Shown here piece after piece: positions 48,789 through 59,383 of a stretch of DNA of 64,000 bases. Under the pieces are notes generated by a model. That model saw nothing but the letters and a program-made list of their open reading frames with translations. It searched no databases and had not been told where the DNA came from. The first letter of the stretch is position 1. Each line of letters opens with the position of its first letter. Source of the DNA: Lysobacteraceae bacterium SCN 69-320 (lineage in GTDB: Bacteria; Pseudomonadota; Gammaproteobacteria; Xanthomonadales; Rhodanobacteraceae); NCBI GenBank assembly GCA_001725155.1, contig MEFP01000012.1, forward strand, positions 434,001 to 498,000, in the 5' to 3' direction. The translations under genes and the position numbers were made by a program.

Positions 48789-49865
48789 ATGCGGCTTCGC
48801 CTGCGCCGTTGGCTGCGCCTGTCGCTCTGCCTGCTTGCCATGCTGCTCGCCGGCAACGCGCCGTTGTCGCATGCCCAGCAGACCGTGATCGGCGGCAGCG
48901 GCACCGACTATCAGCCGGCCATCCTGCGCGCCGCCGACGGCAGCCTGCTGCTGGCATTCGAACGGCTGGACGCGAGCCTGTCCGGCGATCTGTGGATCGC
49001 GCGCTCGGCCGACGACGGCGCGAGCTGGTCCACGCCGACGCTCGCGGTCGCGAGCGCCGCGAACGAACGGCATCCGGCGCTGCTGCAGCTCGGCGACGGC
49101 TCGTTCGCGCTGTTCTATCTGAAGGGAACCGGCGCGAGTTCGAGCTTTCGGCTGTACCGGGCCACCTCCCCCGACGGCATCGCGTTCACTGAACAGGGCC
49201 AGCTGCAACTGGGCTGGCCCGGCGGCGGCGAGGTCAATCCGCACGTCATCCGCCATCCCGACGGCACCCTGACGATGAGCTACCAGCGCCTGAGCGGCGG
49301 CAGCTATCTGGCCCAGTCCAGCGACGGCGGCGCGAGCTGGGATCAGCTGCGCACGCTGATCGCGGCGAGCAGCCAGCTGCCGCGCGTTGCGTATCGCGCC
49401 GGCGATGGCCGCTATCTCGCGACGTACCAGGTCGGCAGCAGCTCGCTGGGCATCTACGCGCGCACCACGACCGACCCGCACGACTGGAGCGCGTCGGCGA
49501 TACCGCTGGCCGTCGCCGGCGACAACCACGATTCGCTGCCGGTACTGATGCCCGACGACGCCTTCGTCGTGTTCTACATCCACGCCAACGGCGCCCAGTA
49601 CGACATCCATTCGCGGCGCAGCGCCGACGCGGCGAACTTCGAGCCGGTCCTGGCGCAGCACGAAAGCGTCGAGGCCAGTGACGTGCAGCCGCATCCGCTG
49701 GTCGGCACCTCGACCAGCCAGGTGCAACTGTACTGGGGCCGCGAAGCACCGCTGGGCTCGGGCGACTACGACATCGTGCGACTGGCGGCCGCGACCGTGG
49801 CCGACCGGTTGTTCGGCCACGGCTTCGAGGCGCCGCCGGGATTTGCACACAATGCGATTAATTGA
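48789..49865 (+). CDS. Secreted BNR-repeat (sialidase-like) beta-propeller protein
   Basis: 358 residues with a signal peptide (about 1-29, ending SHAQQ). Six-blade sialidase-like repeats with Asp-box motifs are visible: SADDGASW, SSDGGASW and related RSADAANF. The catalytic Arg triad and Tyr of true sialidases cannot be confirmed. The C-terminus carries DRLFGHGFEAPP, similar to the ...F-x-x-GFE tails I know from many secreted proteins of Rhodanobacteraceae. It may be a surface or secreted carbohydrate-binding protein. GGAGA precedes the ATG. Confidence 0.8.
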   Translation: MRLRLRRWLRLSLCLLAMLLAGNAPLSHAQQTVIGGSGTDYQPAILRAADGSLLLAFERLDASLSGDLWIARSADDGASWSTPTLAVASAANERHPALLQLGDGSFALFYLKGTGASSSFRLYRATSPDGIAFTEQGQLQLGWPGGGEVNPHVIRHPDGTLTMSYQRLSGGSYLAQSSDGGASWDQLRTLIAASSQLPRVAYRAGDGRYLATYQVGSSSLGIYARTTTDPHDWSASAIPLAVAGDNHDSLPVLMPDDAFVVFYIHANGAQYDIHSRRSADAANFEPVLAQHESVEASDVQPHPLVGTSTSQVQLYWGREAPLGSGDYDIVRLAAATVADRLFGHGFEAPPGFAHNAIN

Positions 49866-49933
49866 TTCCGCCGCAGCCGGCCGCGCCTGCTGCATCGCGG
49901 CGAAAATGCGGGCTGCCGCGAACGCGAAGGCAT

Positions 49934-49942
49934 TGCTAGAAT
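49934..49942 (+). promoter_or_regulatory. Extended -10 promoter before the PAS/GGDEF gene
   Basis: TGCTAGAAT (core TAGAAT at 49937-49942) matches the extended -10 pattern TG-n-TATAAT with five of six core bases. No good -35 hexamer is present at 17 bases, as expected for this promoter class. It would start transcription about 40 bases before the ATG at 49991. Confidence 0.4.
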
Positions 49943-49990
49943 CGGACCGCTCCCGAAGGGGGCCCTGCGACCGCCACGCACGGAGCGTCG

Positions 49991-52402
49991 ATGAAAGCAG
50001 GCCACGACATCGGGTTGATCGGCAGCGAGGCCCTGATACGCGCCGTCGGCAGCCTCATGCCCACGACGGATCGCCTGCTGCCGCTGGGCGATATCGGCCA
50101 GGCGCTGCGCGCGCTGCCCGCCGCCGACTGCGACATCCTGCTCGTCGAAGCCGTTGACCCGGACTTTGCCGGTTACGCGCAGCTGGCCGAAGTCGCGCCG
50201 TCGGCGGCATGGATCGCGCTGGACGACGGCGACGACATTGCGCGCGGCCGGCGCTGGATAGAAGCCGGCGCCTCGGCCTGGCTGGCTCTGCCCACGCTCG
50301 ATGCGGCAACCCTGCATCGCGTGATCACGCAGACCCTGGCGCTGCGCGCCGGCGTCAACGCCATGCGCCTGCAGCGCGACGACCTGCAGGCCGTGTTCGA
50401 TTTCGCGCCGCTGCCGATGTGGGTCCACGACAGCGTCAGCCTGCGCTTTCTCGCCGTCAACGATGCGGCGCTGCGCGCCTACGGCTGGACGCGCGAGGAA
50501 TTCCTGCAACTGAACCTCTACGACATACGCCCGGCCGAGGAACACATCCGCCTCAGCGAGTCGCTGAGCCGGCCGCTGCCGAGCATGGCCGACGCGGAAA
50601 TCTGGCGCCATCGCGACGCGGCCGGGCGCAGCTTCCTGGTCGAGATCACCGCGCGCGAGCTGCGCTACGCCGGCCGGCCGGCGCGCCTGGTCATGGCGCG
50701 CGACGTCACCATCGAGCGTCAGGCCATAGGCCGCATCGAGGCCAGCGAGCGGCGCTTCCGCGACCTGTTCGAGCAGAGCCTCGGCCTGATCTGCACCCAC
50801 GATTTCGACGGCGTGCTGCTGTCGATCAATCCGGCGGCGGCCGGTGCGCTGGGCTATCGCGTGAACGAGCTCGTCGGCCGCCCCATGCTGGAAATGATTC
50901 CGCCGGCGCTGCACGCGCGGTTCCGCGACTACCTGCAGCGCATCGCCCGGCAGCAGGCCGACTCGGGCCTGCTGTTCGTGCAGCACAAGGACGGTTCGCC
51001 GCGGATCTGGGACTACAACAACCGTGTGCTCGACGACGCCGACGGCACGCCGTTCGTCATGGGCTATGCGCTGGACATCACCGAGCGCCGCCAGGCCGAA
51101 CAGCGTCTGCGCGAACAGCAGGCCGAGCTCGAGGCGGTCAACGACGGCTCGCCGCTGGGCCTGTTCCGCGCCGGTCTCGACGGTGCCTTCAGCTACGTCA
51201 ATCGCGCGTTCGAGCGCATGTCCGGGCTGCGCAGCGACGAGGCCCGCGACGGCGGCTGGCAACAGGCCGTGCATCCGGACGACCGCGAGCGCGTGGTACG
51301 CGGCTGGCGCACGGCGACGGCGGCGCTGAAGCGTTTCCAGGCGCGCCTGCGCCTGCGTCCGGATCACAGCCAGACGGTCTGGGTCGCCGTGCAGGCCGCG
51401 CCGCTGGTCGTCGAAGGCGAAGTCATCGGCTATGCCGGCAGCGTCGAGGACGTCACCGCCCAGCACATCGCCGAGGAAAAGCTGCGCCGCAACGAGCAGC
51501 GCCTGCGCACGATCGCCGATGCGATGCCGGCGATGATCGCCTACCTCGACGCGGCGCTGCGCTTCCAGTTCGCCAACGTCGCCTACGAGCTGCACTACGC
51601 CGGCGAACGCGGCCGTATCGTCGGCCAGCACGCGAGCAGCCTGCTCGGCGCGGCGGCCTATCGCCGCCGCGAGCCCTATCTGCGCCAGGCCCTGGCCGGC
51701 CAGCGCGTCGTGTTCGAGGACGAGGACGAGGACGAGGAACAGCACGACGACGGCTATACCTGTTTGGAAATCGTCTACATCCCGCAGTGGGACGACGAGC
51801 GACGCCAGGTGCTCGGCATCCACGTGATGGCCCAGGACGTGACCCACCGCAAGGTCGAGCAGCAGCGCTGGATCCAGGCGGCGGAGATGGACAGCCTGAC
51901 GGGCCTGGCCAACCGCGCCGGCTTCCTCGTCCGCCTGGAGCGCGCGCTTGCACGCAGCCGCGACCAGCGCTCCATGCTCGTCGTGATGTATCTCGACATC
52001 GACCGCTTCAAGCTGGTCAACGACACCTACGGCCATGCGGTCGGCGACGCCGTGCTGAAGACCTTCGCCCAGCGCCTCGCCGCCGTGCTGCGGCCGTCCG
52101 ACGTGATCGGCCGGCTCGGCGGCGACGAGTTCACCGTCATCATCGAAGGCATGCGCCGCTCGCAGTACGCCGCGGCGGCCGCGGCCAAGATCGTCGCCGC
52201 GATGCGCAAGCCGTTCCTGCTGCCCGAACACGGCCTGACCCTGCAGCTGAGCACCAGCGTCGGCGTCGCGGTCGTGCAGAGCGACGACACGCTGAGCGCA
52301 GCGGCCCTGCTCGAACGCGCCGACGCCGCGCTGTACGAGGCCAAGTCCGCCGGCCGCGACGGCTACCGCCTGCGCGCCGGCGAGAAGACCGCCGCATCGT
52401 GA
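49991..52402 (+). CDS. Multi-PAS diguanylate cyclase with degenerate receiver domain
   Basis: 803 residues, no membrane helix. Residues 1 to about 115 resemble a response-regulator receiver, but the acceptor position reads Glu (DILLVEAVDPD) and the conserved Lys is missing. Three to four PAS domains follow (VFDFAPLPMWVHD, LFEQSLGLICTHDFDG, AVNDGSPLGLFRAG, IADAMPAMIAYLD). The GGDEF domain is intact (GGDEF at 710-714) with an inhibitory RxxD site (RPSD, 701-704). It should make cyclic-di-GMP with product inhibition. CGGAG precedes the ATG. Confidence 0.92.
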   Translation: MKAGHDIGLIGSEALIRAVGSLMPTTDRLLPLGDIGQALRALPAADCDILLVEAVDPDFAGYAQLAEVAPSAAWIALDDGDDIARGRRWIEAGASAWLALPTLDAATLHRVITQTLALRAGVNAMRLQRDDLQAVFDFAPLPMWVHDSVSLRFLAVNDAALRAYGWTREEFLQLNLYDIRPAEEHIRLSESLSRPLPSMADAEIWRHRDAAGRSFLVEITARELRYAGRPARLVMARDVTIERQAIGRIEASERRFRDLFEQSLGLICTHDFDGVLLSINPAAAGALGYRVNELVGRPMLEMIPPALHARFRDYLQRIARQQADSGLLFVQHKDGSPRIWDYNNRVLDDADGTPFVMGYALDITERRQAEQRLREQQAELEAVNDGSPLGLFRAGLDGAFSYVNRAFERMSGLRSDEARDGGWQQAVHPDDRERVVRGWRTATAALKRFQARLRLRPDHSQTVWVAVQAAPLVVEGEVIGYAGSVEDVTAQHIAEEKLRRNEQRLRTIADAMPAMIAYLDAALRFQFANVAYELHYAGERGRIVGQHASSLLGAAAYRRREPYLRQALAGQRVVFEDEDEDEEQHDDGYTCLEIVYIPQWDDERRQVLGIHVMAQDVTHRKVEQQRWIQAAEMDSLTGLANRAGFLVRLERALARSRDQRSMLVVMYLDIDRFKLVNDTYGHAVGDAVLKTFAQRLAAVLRPSDVIGRLGGDEFTVIIEGMRRSQYAAAAAAKIVAAMRKPFLLPEHGLTLQLSTSVGVAVVQSDDTLSAAALLERADAALYEAKSAGRDGYRLRAGEKTAAS

Positions 52403-52617
52403 CGCCGCCATTCCGAACCGTCGCAGTGGCCCGGTGCCGGCGGCCGGGACGGCACACGGCCGGGCCTGAAGACTCCAATTCCTGCGGCCTTCGCCCCACA
52501 AATTGCGATGGATCGGCCACGCGGCGGCGGCGCCCCCCGCGCCGGCGCGCTCTCCGCCCTGCGGCAGCGACATGGCATGTCGCTTGCTGAAGCTCGCCGA
52601 CTGCCAAGGAAGCCCTC

Positions 52618-53307
52618 ATGCCTTCGACCGCTGCGCCCTGCTGGACCTTGCTCTGCGATTTCGACGGCACCATTTCCCACGACGATGCGACCGACCTGCT
52701 GCTGGAGCGCTTCGCGCGTCCGGGCTGGGAAGCGCTGGAAGCCGACTGGAAGGCCGGCCGCCTGGGCTCGCGCGCCTGCATGGCCGGGCAGATTGCGCTG
52801 CTCGACGTCGACGCCGCGGCGCTCGATGCGGCGATCGACGCGCTGCGCCTGGATCTGCATTTCGTGCCGTTCGTGCAGGCCGCACGGCGCGCCGGCCATG
52901 AACTGCTCGTGGTCAGTGACGGCATCGACCGCTGCATACGCCGCAGCCTCGCGCGGCTGGGCCTGAACGATCTGCCGGTATTCAGCAACCGCCTCGAAGG
53001 CCGGGGATCGCGCGACTGGCGCCTGGCCTTTCCGTACGCGGACCAATCCTGCCGCCGCGTCAGCGGCACCTGCAAATGCGCGGTTGCCGATGCGTCCCCG
53101 CCGCGCCGCCCGACCCTGCTGATCGGCGACGGCAGTTCGGACTTCTGCGTCGCCGGCGAAGCCGATCTGGTCTTCGCCAAGGGCCGTCTGATCGACTACT
53201 GCCGCAGCCACGGCATCCCTCACCGCCCCATCGCCGATTTCTCCGACGCGCTGCCCTTGCTGGCCGAGCTGGAGCACCACGCCGACGCCGTTTCCGTCCC
53301 TGCCTGA
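52618..53307 (+). CDS. HAD-family phosphatase (MtnX/SerB-like)
   Basis: 229 residues with HAD motif I DFDGTISHDD (about 14-23), motif II in VVSDG and motif III/IV GDGSSDFC. The sequence type matches MtnX-like phosphatases (methionine salvage, 2-hydroxy-3-keto-5-methylthiopentenyl-1-phosphate) and phosphoserine-phosphatase relatives; the substrate cannot be fixed from sequence. AAGGA precedes the ATG. It is followed after 8 bases by a class-III aminotransferase. The unusual region with Cys residues (SCRRVSGTCKCAVAD) resembles that of MtnX family members. Confidence 0.82.
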   Translation: MPSTAAPCWTLLCDFDGTISHDDATDLLLERFARPGWEALEADWKAGRLGSRACMAGQIALLDVDAAALDAAIDALRLDLHFVPFVQAARRAGHELLVVSDGIDRCIRRSLARLGLNDLPVFSNRLEGRGSRDWRLAFPYADQSCRRVSGTCKCAVADASPPRRPTLLIGDGSSDFCVAGEADLVFAKGRLIDYCRSHGIPHRPIADFSDALPLLAELEHHADAVSVPA

Positions 53308-53315
53308 AGCCCGCC

Positions 53316-54683
53316 ATGTCCATAGACCAGCTGCTGCACGACGAAGCCCGCTACTGCTCCTTCGGCGACACCGTCCACTACATCGAACCGCCGAAGATTT
53401 TCGACCGCTGCGAAGGCAGCTATCTCTTCGATGCGGCCGGCAGCCGCTATCTCGACCTGCAGATGTGGTACTCGGCGGTCAATTTCGGCTACGCCAATCC
53501 GCGTCTCAACGAGGCGGTCAAGCGCCAGCTCGACCGCCTGCCGCAGGTCGCCAGCCAGTACCTGCATGCCGAGAAGATCGAACTGGCCAAGCGCCTGTGC
53601 CTGCACAACCAGGACAAGTTCGGTCTCCAAGGCCGCGTGCATTTCAATGTCGGCGGCTCCCAGTCGATCGAGGATTCGCTGAAGCTCGTGCGCAACGCCA
53701 GCCAGGGCAAGAGCCTGGTGTTCGCGTTCGAAGGCGGCTACCACGGCCGCACGCTCGGCGCCTCGGCGATCACCTCCAGCTATCGCTACCGCCGCCGCTA
53801 CGGCCATTTCGATCGCGCCCAGTTCATCGAGTTTCCGTATCACTTCCGCGGACCGAAGGGCATGTCGAAAGAGGAATACGGCGACTACTGCGTGGCCAAG
53901 TTCGAGCGCCTGTTCGAGAGCGAATACAACGGCGTCTGGGATCCCAAGGCCGGCCAGTGCGAGTACGCCGCGTTCTACGTCGAGCCGATCCAGGGCACCG
54001 GCGGCTATGTGATTCCGCCGCGCAATTTCTTCACCGGCCTCAAGCGCGTGCTGGACAAGTACGGCATCCTGCTCGTCGTCGACGAGATCCAGATGGGTTT
54101 CTTCCGCACCGGCAAGCTCTGGTCGATCGAGCATTTCGGCGTCAAGCCCGATGTCGTCGTGTTCGGCAAGGCGCTGACCAACGGCCTCAACCCGCTGGCC
54201 GGCATCTGGGCGCGCGAGGAACTGATCAGTCCGAAGGTGTTCCCGCCGGGCTCCACGCATTCCACGTTCGCCTCCAATCCGCTCGGCACGGCCGTGGGCC
54301 TGGAGACGATGAAGATGCTGGCCGAGGAAGACTACGAGTCCATGGTCATGGCCAAGGGCGAGTATTTCCTCGACGCCTTGCGCGAGCTGCAGAAGCGCCA
54401 CAAGGTCATCGGCGACGTCGACGGCCTCGGCCTCGCGCTGCGTGCGGAGATCTGCCAGGAAGACGGCTATACGCCGAACCGCGCGCTGCTCGATCGCATG
54501 GTCGACATCGGCATGCAGGCCGACCTGCTCGTCGACGGCCAGCGCTACGGCCTCGTGCTCGACGTCGGCGGCTACCACAAGAACACCATCACCCTGGCGC
54601 CCGCGCTGACCATCAGCCACGAGGAAATCGACCTGGCCATGAAGCTGCTCGATCAACTGCTGACCCGCGCCGTGCGCGGCTGA
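53316..54683 (+). CDS. Class-III pyridoxal-phosphate aminotransferase
   Basis: 455 residues. PLP-site features: GGSQSIEDSLKLVRNA, EGGYHGRTLGASAIT, LVVDEIQMGFFRTGK and the Schiff-base Lys in VFGKALTNGL. This is the ornithine/acetylornithine/omega-aminotransferase fold; the substrate is not evident. It starts 8 bases after the HAD gene and is followed after 8 bases by a sensor kinase, so the four genes are one operon. No ribosome-binding site stands out, suggesting coupling with the upstream gene. Confidence 0.88.
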   Translation: MSIDQLLHDEARYCSFGDTVHYIEPPKIFDRCEGSYLFDAAGSRYLDLQMWYSAVNFGYANPRLNEAVKRQLDRLPQVASQYLHAEKIELAKRLCLHNQDKFGLQGRVHFNVGGSQSIEDSLKLVRNASQGKSLVFAFEGGYHGRTLGASAITSSYRYRRRYGHFDRAQFIEFPYHFRGPKGMSKEEYGDYCVAKFERLFESEYNGVWDPKAGQCEYAAFYVEPIQGTGGYVIPPRNFFTGLKRVLDKYGILLVVDEIQMGFFRTGKLWSIEHFGVKPDVVVFGKALTNGLNPLAGIWAREELISPKVFPPGSTHSTFASNPLGTAVGLETMKMLAEEDYESMVMAKGEYFLDALRELQKRHKVIGDVDGLGLALRAEICQEDGYTPNRALLDRMVDIGMQADLLVDGQRYGLVLDVGGYHKNTITLAPALTISHEEIDLAMKLLDQLLTRAVRG

Positions 54684-54691
54684 GCGGCGCC

Positions 54692-56448
54692 GTGGATGCG
54701 CCCAGCGCCGGCGCGCCGGCGCCGCGCCGGCGCGCGGCGCTGCAGGCGCGCCTGATCGGCGCGTTTCTCGCCGTGGCCGTGTTGCCGATGCTGGCTTCGA
54801 CCTGGTTCGCCGTGCGCGTGGTTTCGGGCACGTTCGACGCGAACGTACGCCACTGGCTCAGCGAGACGGGCACGTTGTTCCTCAACGTGATCCGCGAGGC
54901 GCAGACCGGCGCGGTCGCCACGGCCGCCTATCTCGTGGACGACGACGAAGTCGTCGACGGCCTGCTGCAGGGCCGCGCCGCGCTGCCGCCGAAATTCCAG
55001 CAGCTCGTCGGCCTGTTCGGCTACGACGTGCTGGCCGTGCTCGACGAGCAGGGCCAGCTGGTCTTCAGCAGCGAGCCGGCGGATGCCATCCTGCCGGCGA
55101 ACGGGCCGACCGATCACCTGCTCTACCCGCTCGTCTACGGCAAGCAGCAGCAGATGCTCGTGGCCGGCCAGCGCGCCTTCCAGCGCGGCGGCAGGACCTA
55201 CCGCCTCCTGCTCGGCGTGCGCCTGGACGAGAATTTCATTACCCACTCGCGCCTGTTCACGTCGCTGGATCTGCGCGTCTATTACCGCGACGGCGAACAT
55301 TTCCGCGAGTTCTATTCCTCGCTCGGCGCGCCGCCGCAACCCAGCGTGCTGCCTGCTGCCGCCGAGGCCGCATTGCAGCGCGGCGACAGCCAGCACTACG
55401 ACGCCGCGGCCGAGGACGGCCAGTACCGCACCCTGTATCTGCCGATACGCACCGACAGTGCCGCACTGGTCGGCGCGCTGTCGGTGGGCCTGCGCAACCG
55501 CGAGACCCTGGCCGGCCCGATGAACCAGACACGCCTGTTCCTCGGCGTCATGCTGATCGGTTCGCTGCTCGCGGTCGGCGCCGCCGTGCTCCTCGCCCGC
55601 CGCATCACCACGCCGCTGCGTGCACTGGCCCGGGCCGCCGAGGGCATCGCCCGCGGCGACTACCCGACCGTGCCGGATTCGTCCTCGCGCGACGAGCTCG
55701 GCCATCTGACACGCACCTTCAACCAGATGAGCGAACGCCTGGCCCACATGCAGGAGCTGGAGCAGCAGCTGCGCCGTCGCGACCGCCTGTCGGCGCTCGG
55801 CACGGTCGGCCTGGGCATCGCCCACGAAGTGCGCAATCCGCTCGGCATCATCCGCACGTCCACCGAGCTCGTGCAGGCCAATCCGGCGCTCGGCGACAAC
55901 GATGCGCGCCTGCTGCGCTATGTGATCGAGGAAACCGCGCGCATCGACCATCTGATCAGCGAATTTCTCGCCTTCGCCCGGCCGGCACCGCCGGAGCTGC
56001 ATCCGCTGCGCATGGCCGAGGTCGTCGAGCGCGTGCTTGCGGTCTGCGACGCGCAGCTGGCCAAATCGAACATCCGCGTGCAGCGGCGCCTGGAGGCGGC
56101 CGACGCACTCGTCGACGGTGACGAACGGCAGATCCATGCGGCGCTGCTGAACCTGATCCTCAACGCTGTCGATGCGATGCCCGAAGGCGGCGAGCTGATC
56201 CTGCGCCAGCAGGCCGATGCCGAGAACGTCGTGATCGAGGTCGAGGACAGCGGCCCGGGTGTGGCCGAGGCCGACGTCGAGCACCTGTTCAACCCGTTCT
56301 TCACGACCAAGGCGCGCGGCACGGGCCTGGGTCTGGCCAAGGCCTACAGCGTCATGGAAGGCCACGGCGGCCGCATCGGCTACGCAAGCGGCAGCGGCGG
56401 TGGCGCCCTGTTCCGTCTGACCTTTCCCCGCTGGCACGGAGCCGCCGC

Positions 56449-56452
<4 letters not shown>
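54692..56452 (+). CDS. NtrB/NtrY-type membrane sensor histidine kinase
   Basis: 586 residues: membrane helices near 18-40 and 285-310 flank a periplasmic Cache-like sensor region (VLAVLDEQGQLVFSSEPA), followed by HAMP (ARRITTPLRALARAAEG), HisKA (GLGIAHEVRNPLG) and HATPase domains (LLNLILNAVDAMPEGG, GTGLGLAKAYSVMEGHGG). It pairs with the NtrC-type regulator, whose start overlaps its stop (ATGA). The first two operon genes suggest that the signal concerns amino-acid or sulfur metabolites, which is inference. GTG 54692 was chosen from its close spacing. Confidence 0.88.
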
Positions 56453-57846
<1,394 letters not shown>

Positions 57847-57855
57847 AACGACCGC

Positions 57856-59079
57856 TCAGGCCGCGCGCAGGGCCAGCACCGCGTTGAGGCCGCCGAACGC
57901 GAACGAACTGGACAGCGCCGCGCGCACGCGCCGCTCGCGCGCGACGTTCGGCACGACGTCCAGATCGCATTGCGGATCCGCCTCGAGATGGTTCGCCGTC
58001 GGCGGCACGACGCCTTCGCGCAGCGCGCCGAGCACGGCGACGAGTTCCAGCGCGCCGGCCGCGCCGAGCGCATGGCCATGCACGCCTTTCGTCGACGACA
58101 CGGCCAGCGCCTGCGCATCCGCGCCGAAGACCAGGCGGATCGCCGCGCATTCGGTCGGGTCGTTGGCCGGCGTGCCGGTGCCGTGGGCGTTGATGTAGTC
58201 GATGTCGGCGGGGTCCAGCCGCGCATCGGCCAGCGCGCGCGTCATCGCCCGCGCCGCGCCGGCCGCCGACGGAGCGACGATGTCGCCCGCATCGGCGCTC
58301 ATGCCGGCGCCGGCGAATTCCGCCAGCACGGTCGCGCCGCGCGCCTGCGCATGTTCGAGGGTTTCCAGCACGAACATGCCGGCGCCTTCGCCGAGCACGA
58401 GACCGCGGCGCTGGCGCGAGAACGGCCGGCAGGTATCGTCGGCCAGCACGCGCATGGCTTCCCAGGCCTTGAACGTGGCAAAGCTCAGGCAGGCTTCGCT
58501 GCCGCCGGCCAGGGCCACGTCGGCCTGGCCGCTGCGCAGCAGGCCGAGCGCCTGGGCCAGCGCGTGATTGGCCGACGCGCAGGCGCTGCTGACGGCAAAG
58601 GTCGGGCCCGTTGCGCCGAACTCCATGCCGATCTGCGAGGCGGGCGCATTGGGCATCAGTCGCACGATGCTCATCGGGTGTATGCGCGGACTGCGGTCGT
58701 GATAGAGCTTCTGGCACTGCTCGTCGCGGCTGAGCTCGCCGCCGATGCCGGTGCCGACGATCACCGCCGTGCGCTCGCCGACGCCGTCGCGGGCGAAGTC
58801 GATGCCGGCCTGCGCAACCGCCTCGCGCGCGGCGAGCAGCGCGAACTGGCTGACCCGGTCGAGCAGGATCAGGCGGCGTTCGTCGAAGTGCGCCGCCGGG
58901 TCGAAATCGGCGAGGCTGGCCGCGAGCCGCGGTTTGGCCGGCGTCGGATCGTAGGCCACCGTATGCGCGGCGATCAGGCCGCGCGCATCGCGCATGGCCT
59001 GCCACAGCGCCGGCGCGCCGAGGCCGGCCGCGGACACCGCGCCCGCGCCGGTGATGACGACGCGCGGCACGGCGCTCAC
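57856..59079 (-). CDS. Beta-ketoacyl-ACP synthase, FabF/KAS-II type
   Basis: 407 residues with the catalytic triad of condensing enzymes: Cys in SSACASANHA, His in NAHGTGTPANDP and His in TKGVHGHALGAAG. It condenses malonyl-ACP with an acyl-ACP. The GTG start overlaps the stop of the ACP gene (GTGA), and the operon starts with an esterase. A dedicated small ACP next to it indicates a specialised acyl product rather than housekeeping fatty-acid synthesis. No ketoreductase or dehydratase lies in the window, so the reaction set is incomplete here. Confidence 0.9.
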   Translation of the reverse strand: MSAVPRVVITGAGAVSAAGLGAPALWQAMRDARGLIAAHTVAYDPTPAKPRLAASLADFDPAAHFDERRLILLDRVSQFALLAAREAVAQAGIDFARDGVGERTAVIVGTGIGGELSRDEQCQKLYHDRSPRIHPMSIVRLMPNAPASQIGMEFGATGPTFAVSSACASANHALAQALGLLRSGQADVALAGGSEACLSFATFKAWEAMRVLADDTCRPFSRQRRGLVLGEGAGMFVLETLEHAQARGATVLAEFAGAGMSADAGDIVAPSAAGAARAMTRALADARLDPADIDYINAHGTGTPANDPTECAAIRLVFGADAQALAVSSTKGVHGHALGAAGALELVAVLGALREGVVPPTANHLEADPQCDLDVVPNVARERRVRAALSSSFAFGGLNAVLALRAA

Positions 59080-59345
59080 GGCGCCGCGGCCGCCGCGCCG
59101 TTCTTGGCGGCGAGCGCCTGCTCGACCGCGTCGATGAGGCCGCCGACCGAATCGGTGTCGAAATTCGGATCGCGGTCCGGCAGGGTGATGTCGAAATGCT
59201 CTTCGAGCTTGAAGATGATCTCGATCGCGTCGAGCGACGGAATCTCCAGCTGCTTGAGCGTGGCCTCGCGCGTGATGCGTGCGGGATCGAGGTCCATTTC
59301 GGTGGCGATGATGCGACGAACGTCGTCTTCGATGGCGATAGTCAC
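59076..59345 (-). CDS. Acyl carrier protein
   Basis: 89 residues with the phosphopantetheine site PSLDAIEI (Ser in the position of the usual D-S-L), acidic helix II (IIFKLEEHFDITLPD) and an Ala-rich tail. It is larger than housekeeping AcpP and its site reads P-S-L-D instead of D-S-L-D. A GTG at 59345 follows GAGG. It is coupled to the ketosynthase gene and must be activated by a phosphopantetheinyl transferase encoded elsewhere. Confidence 0.88.
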   Translation of the reverse strand: MTIAIEDDVRRIIATEMDLDPARITREATLKQLEIPSLDAIEIIFKLEEHFDITLPDRDPNFDTDSVGGLIDAVEQALAAKNGAAAAAP

Positions 59346-59383
59346 GCGAAACCTCGTCGGTGGAGGGCGAATCGGCCGGCCGC

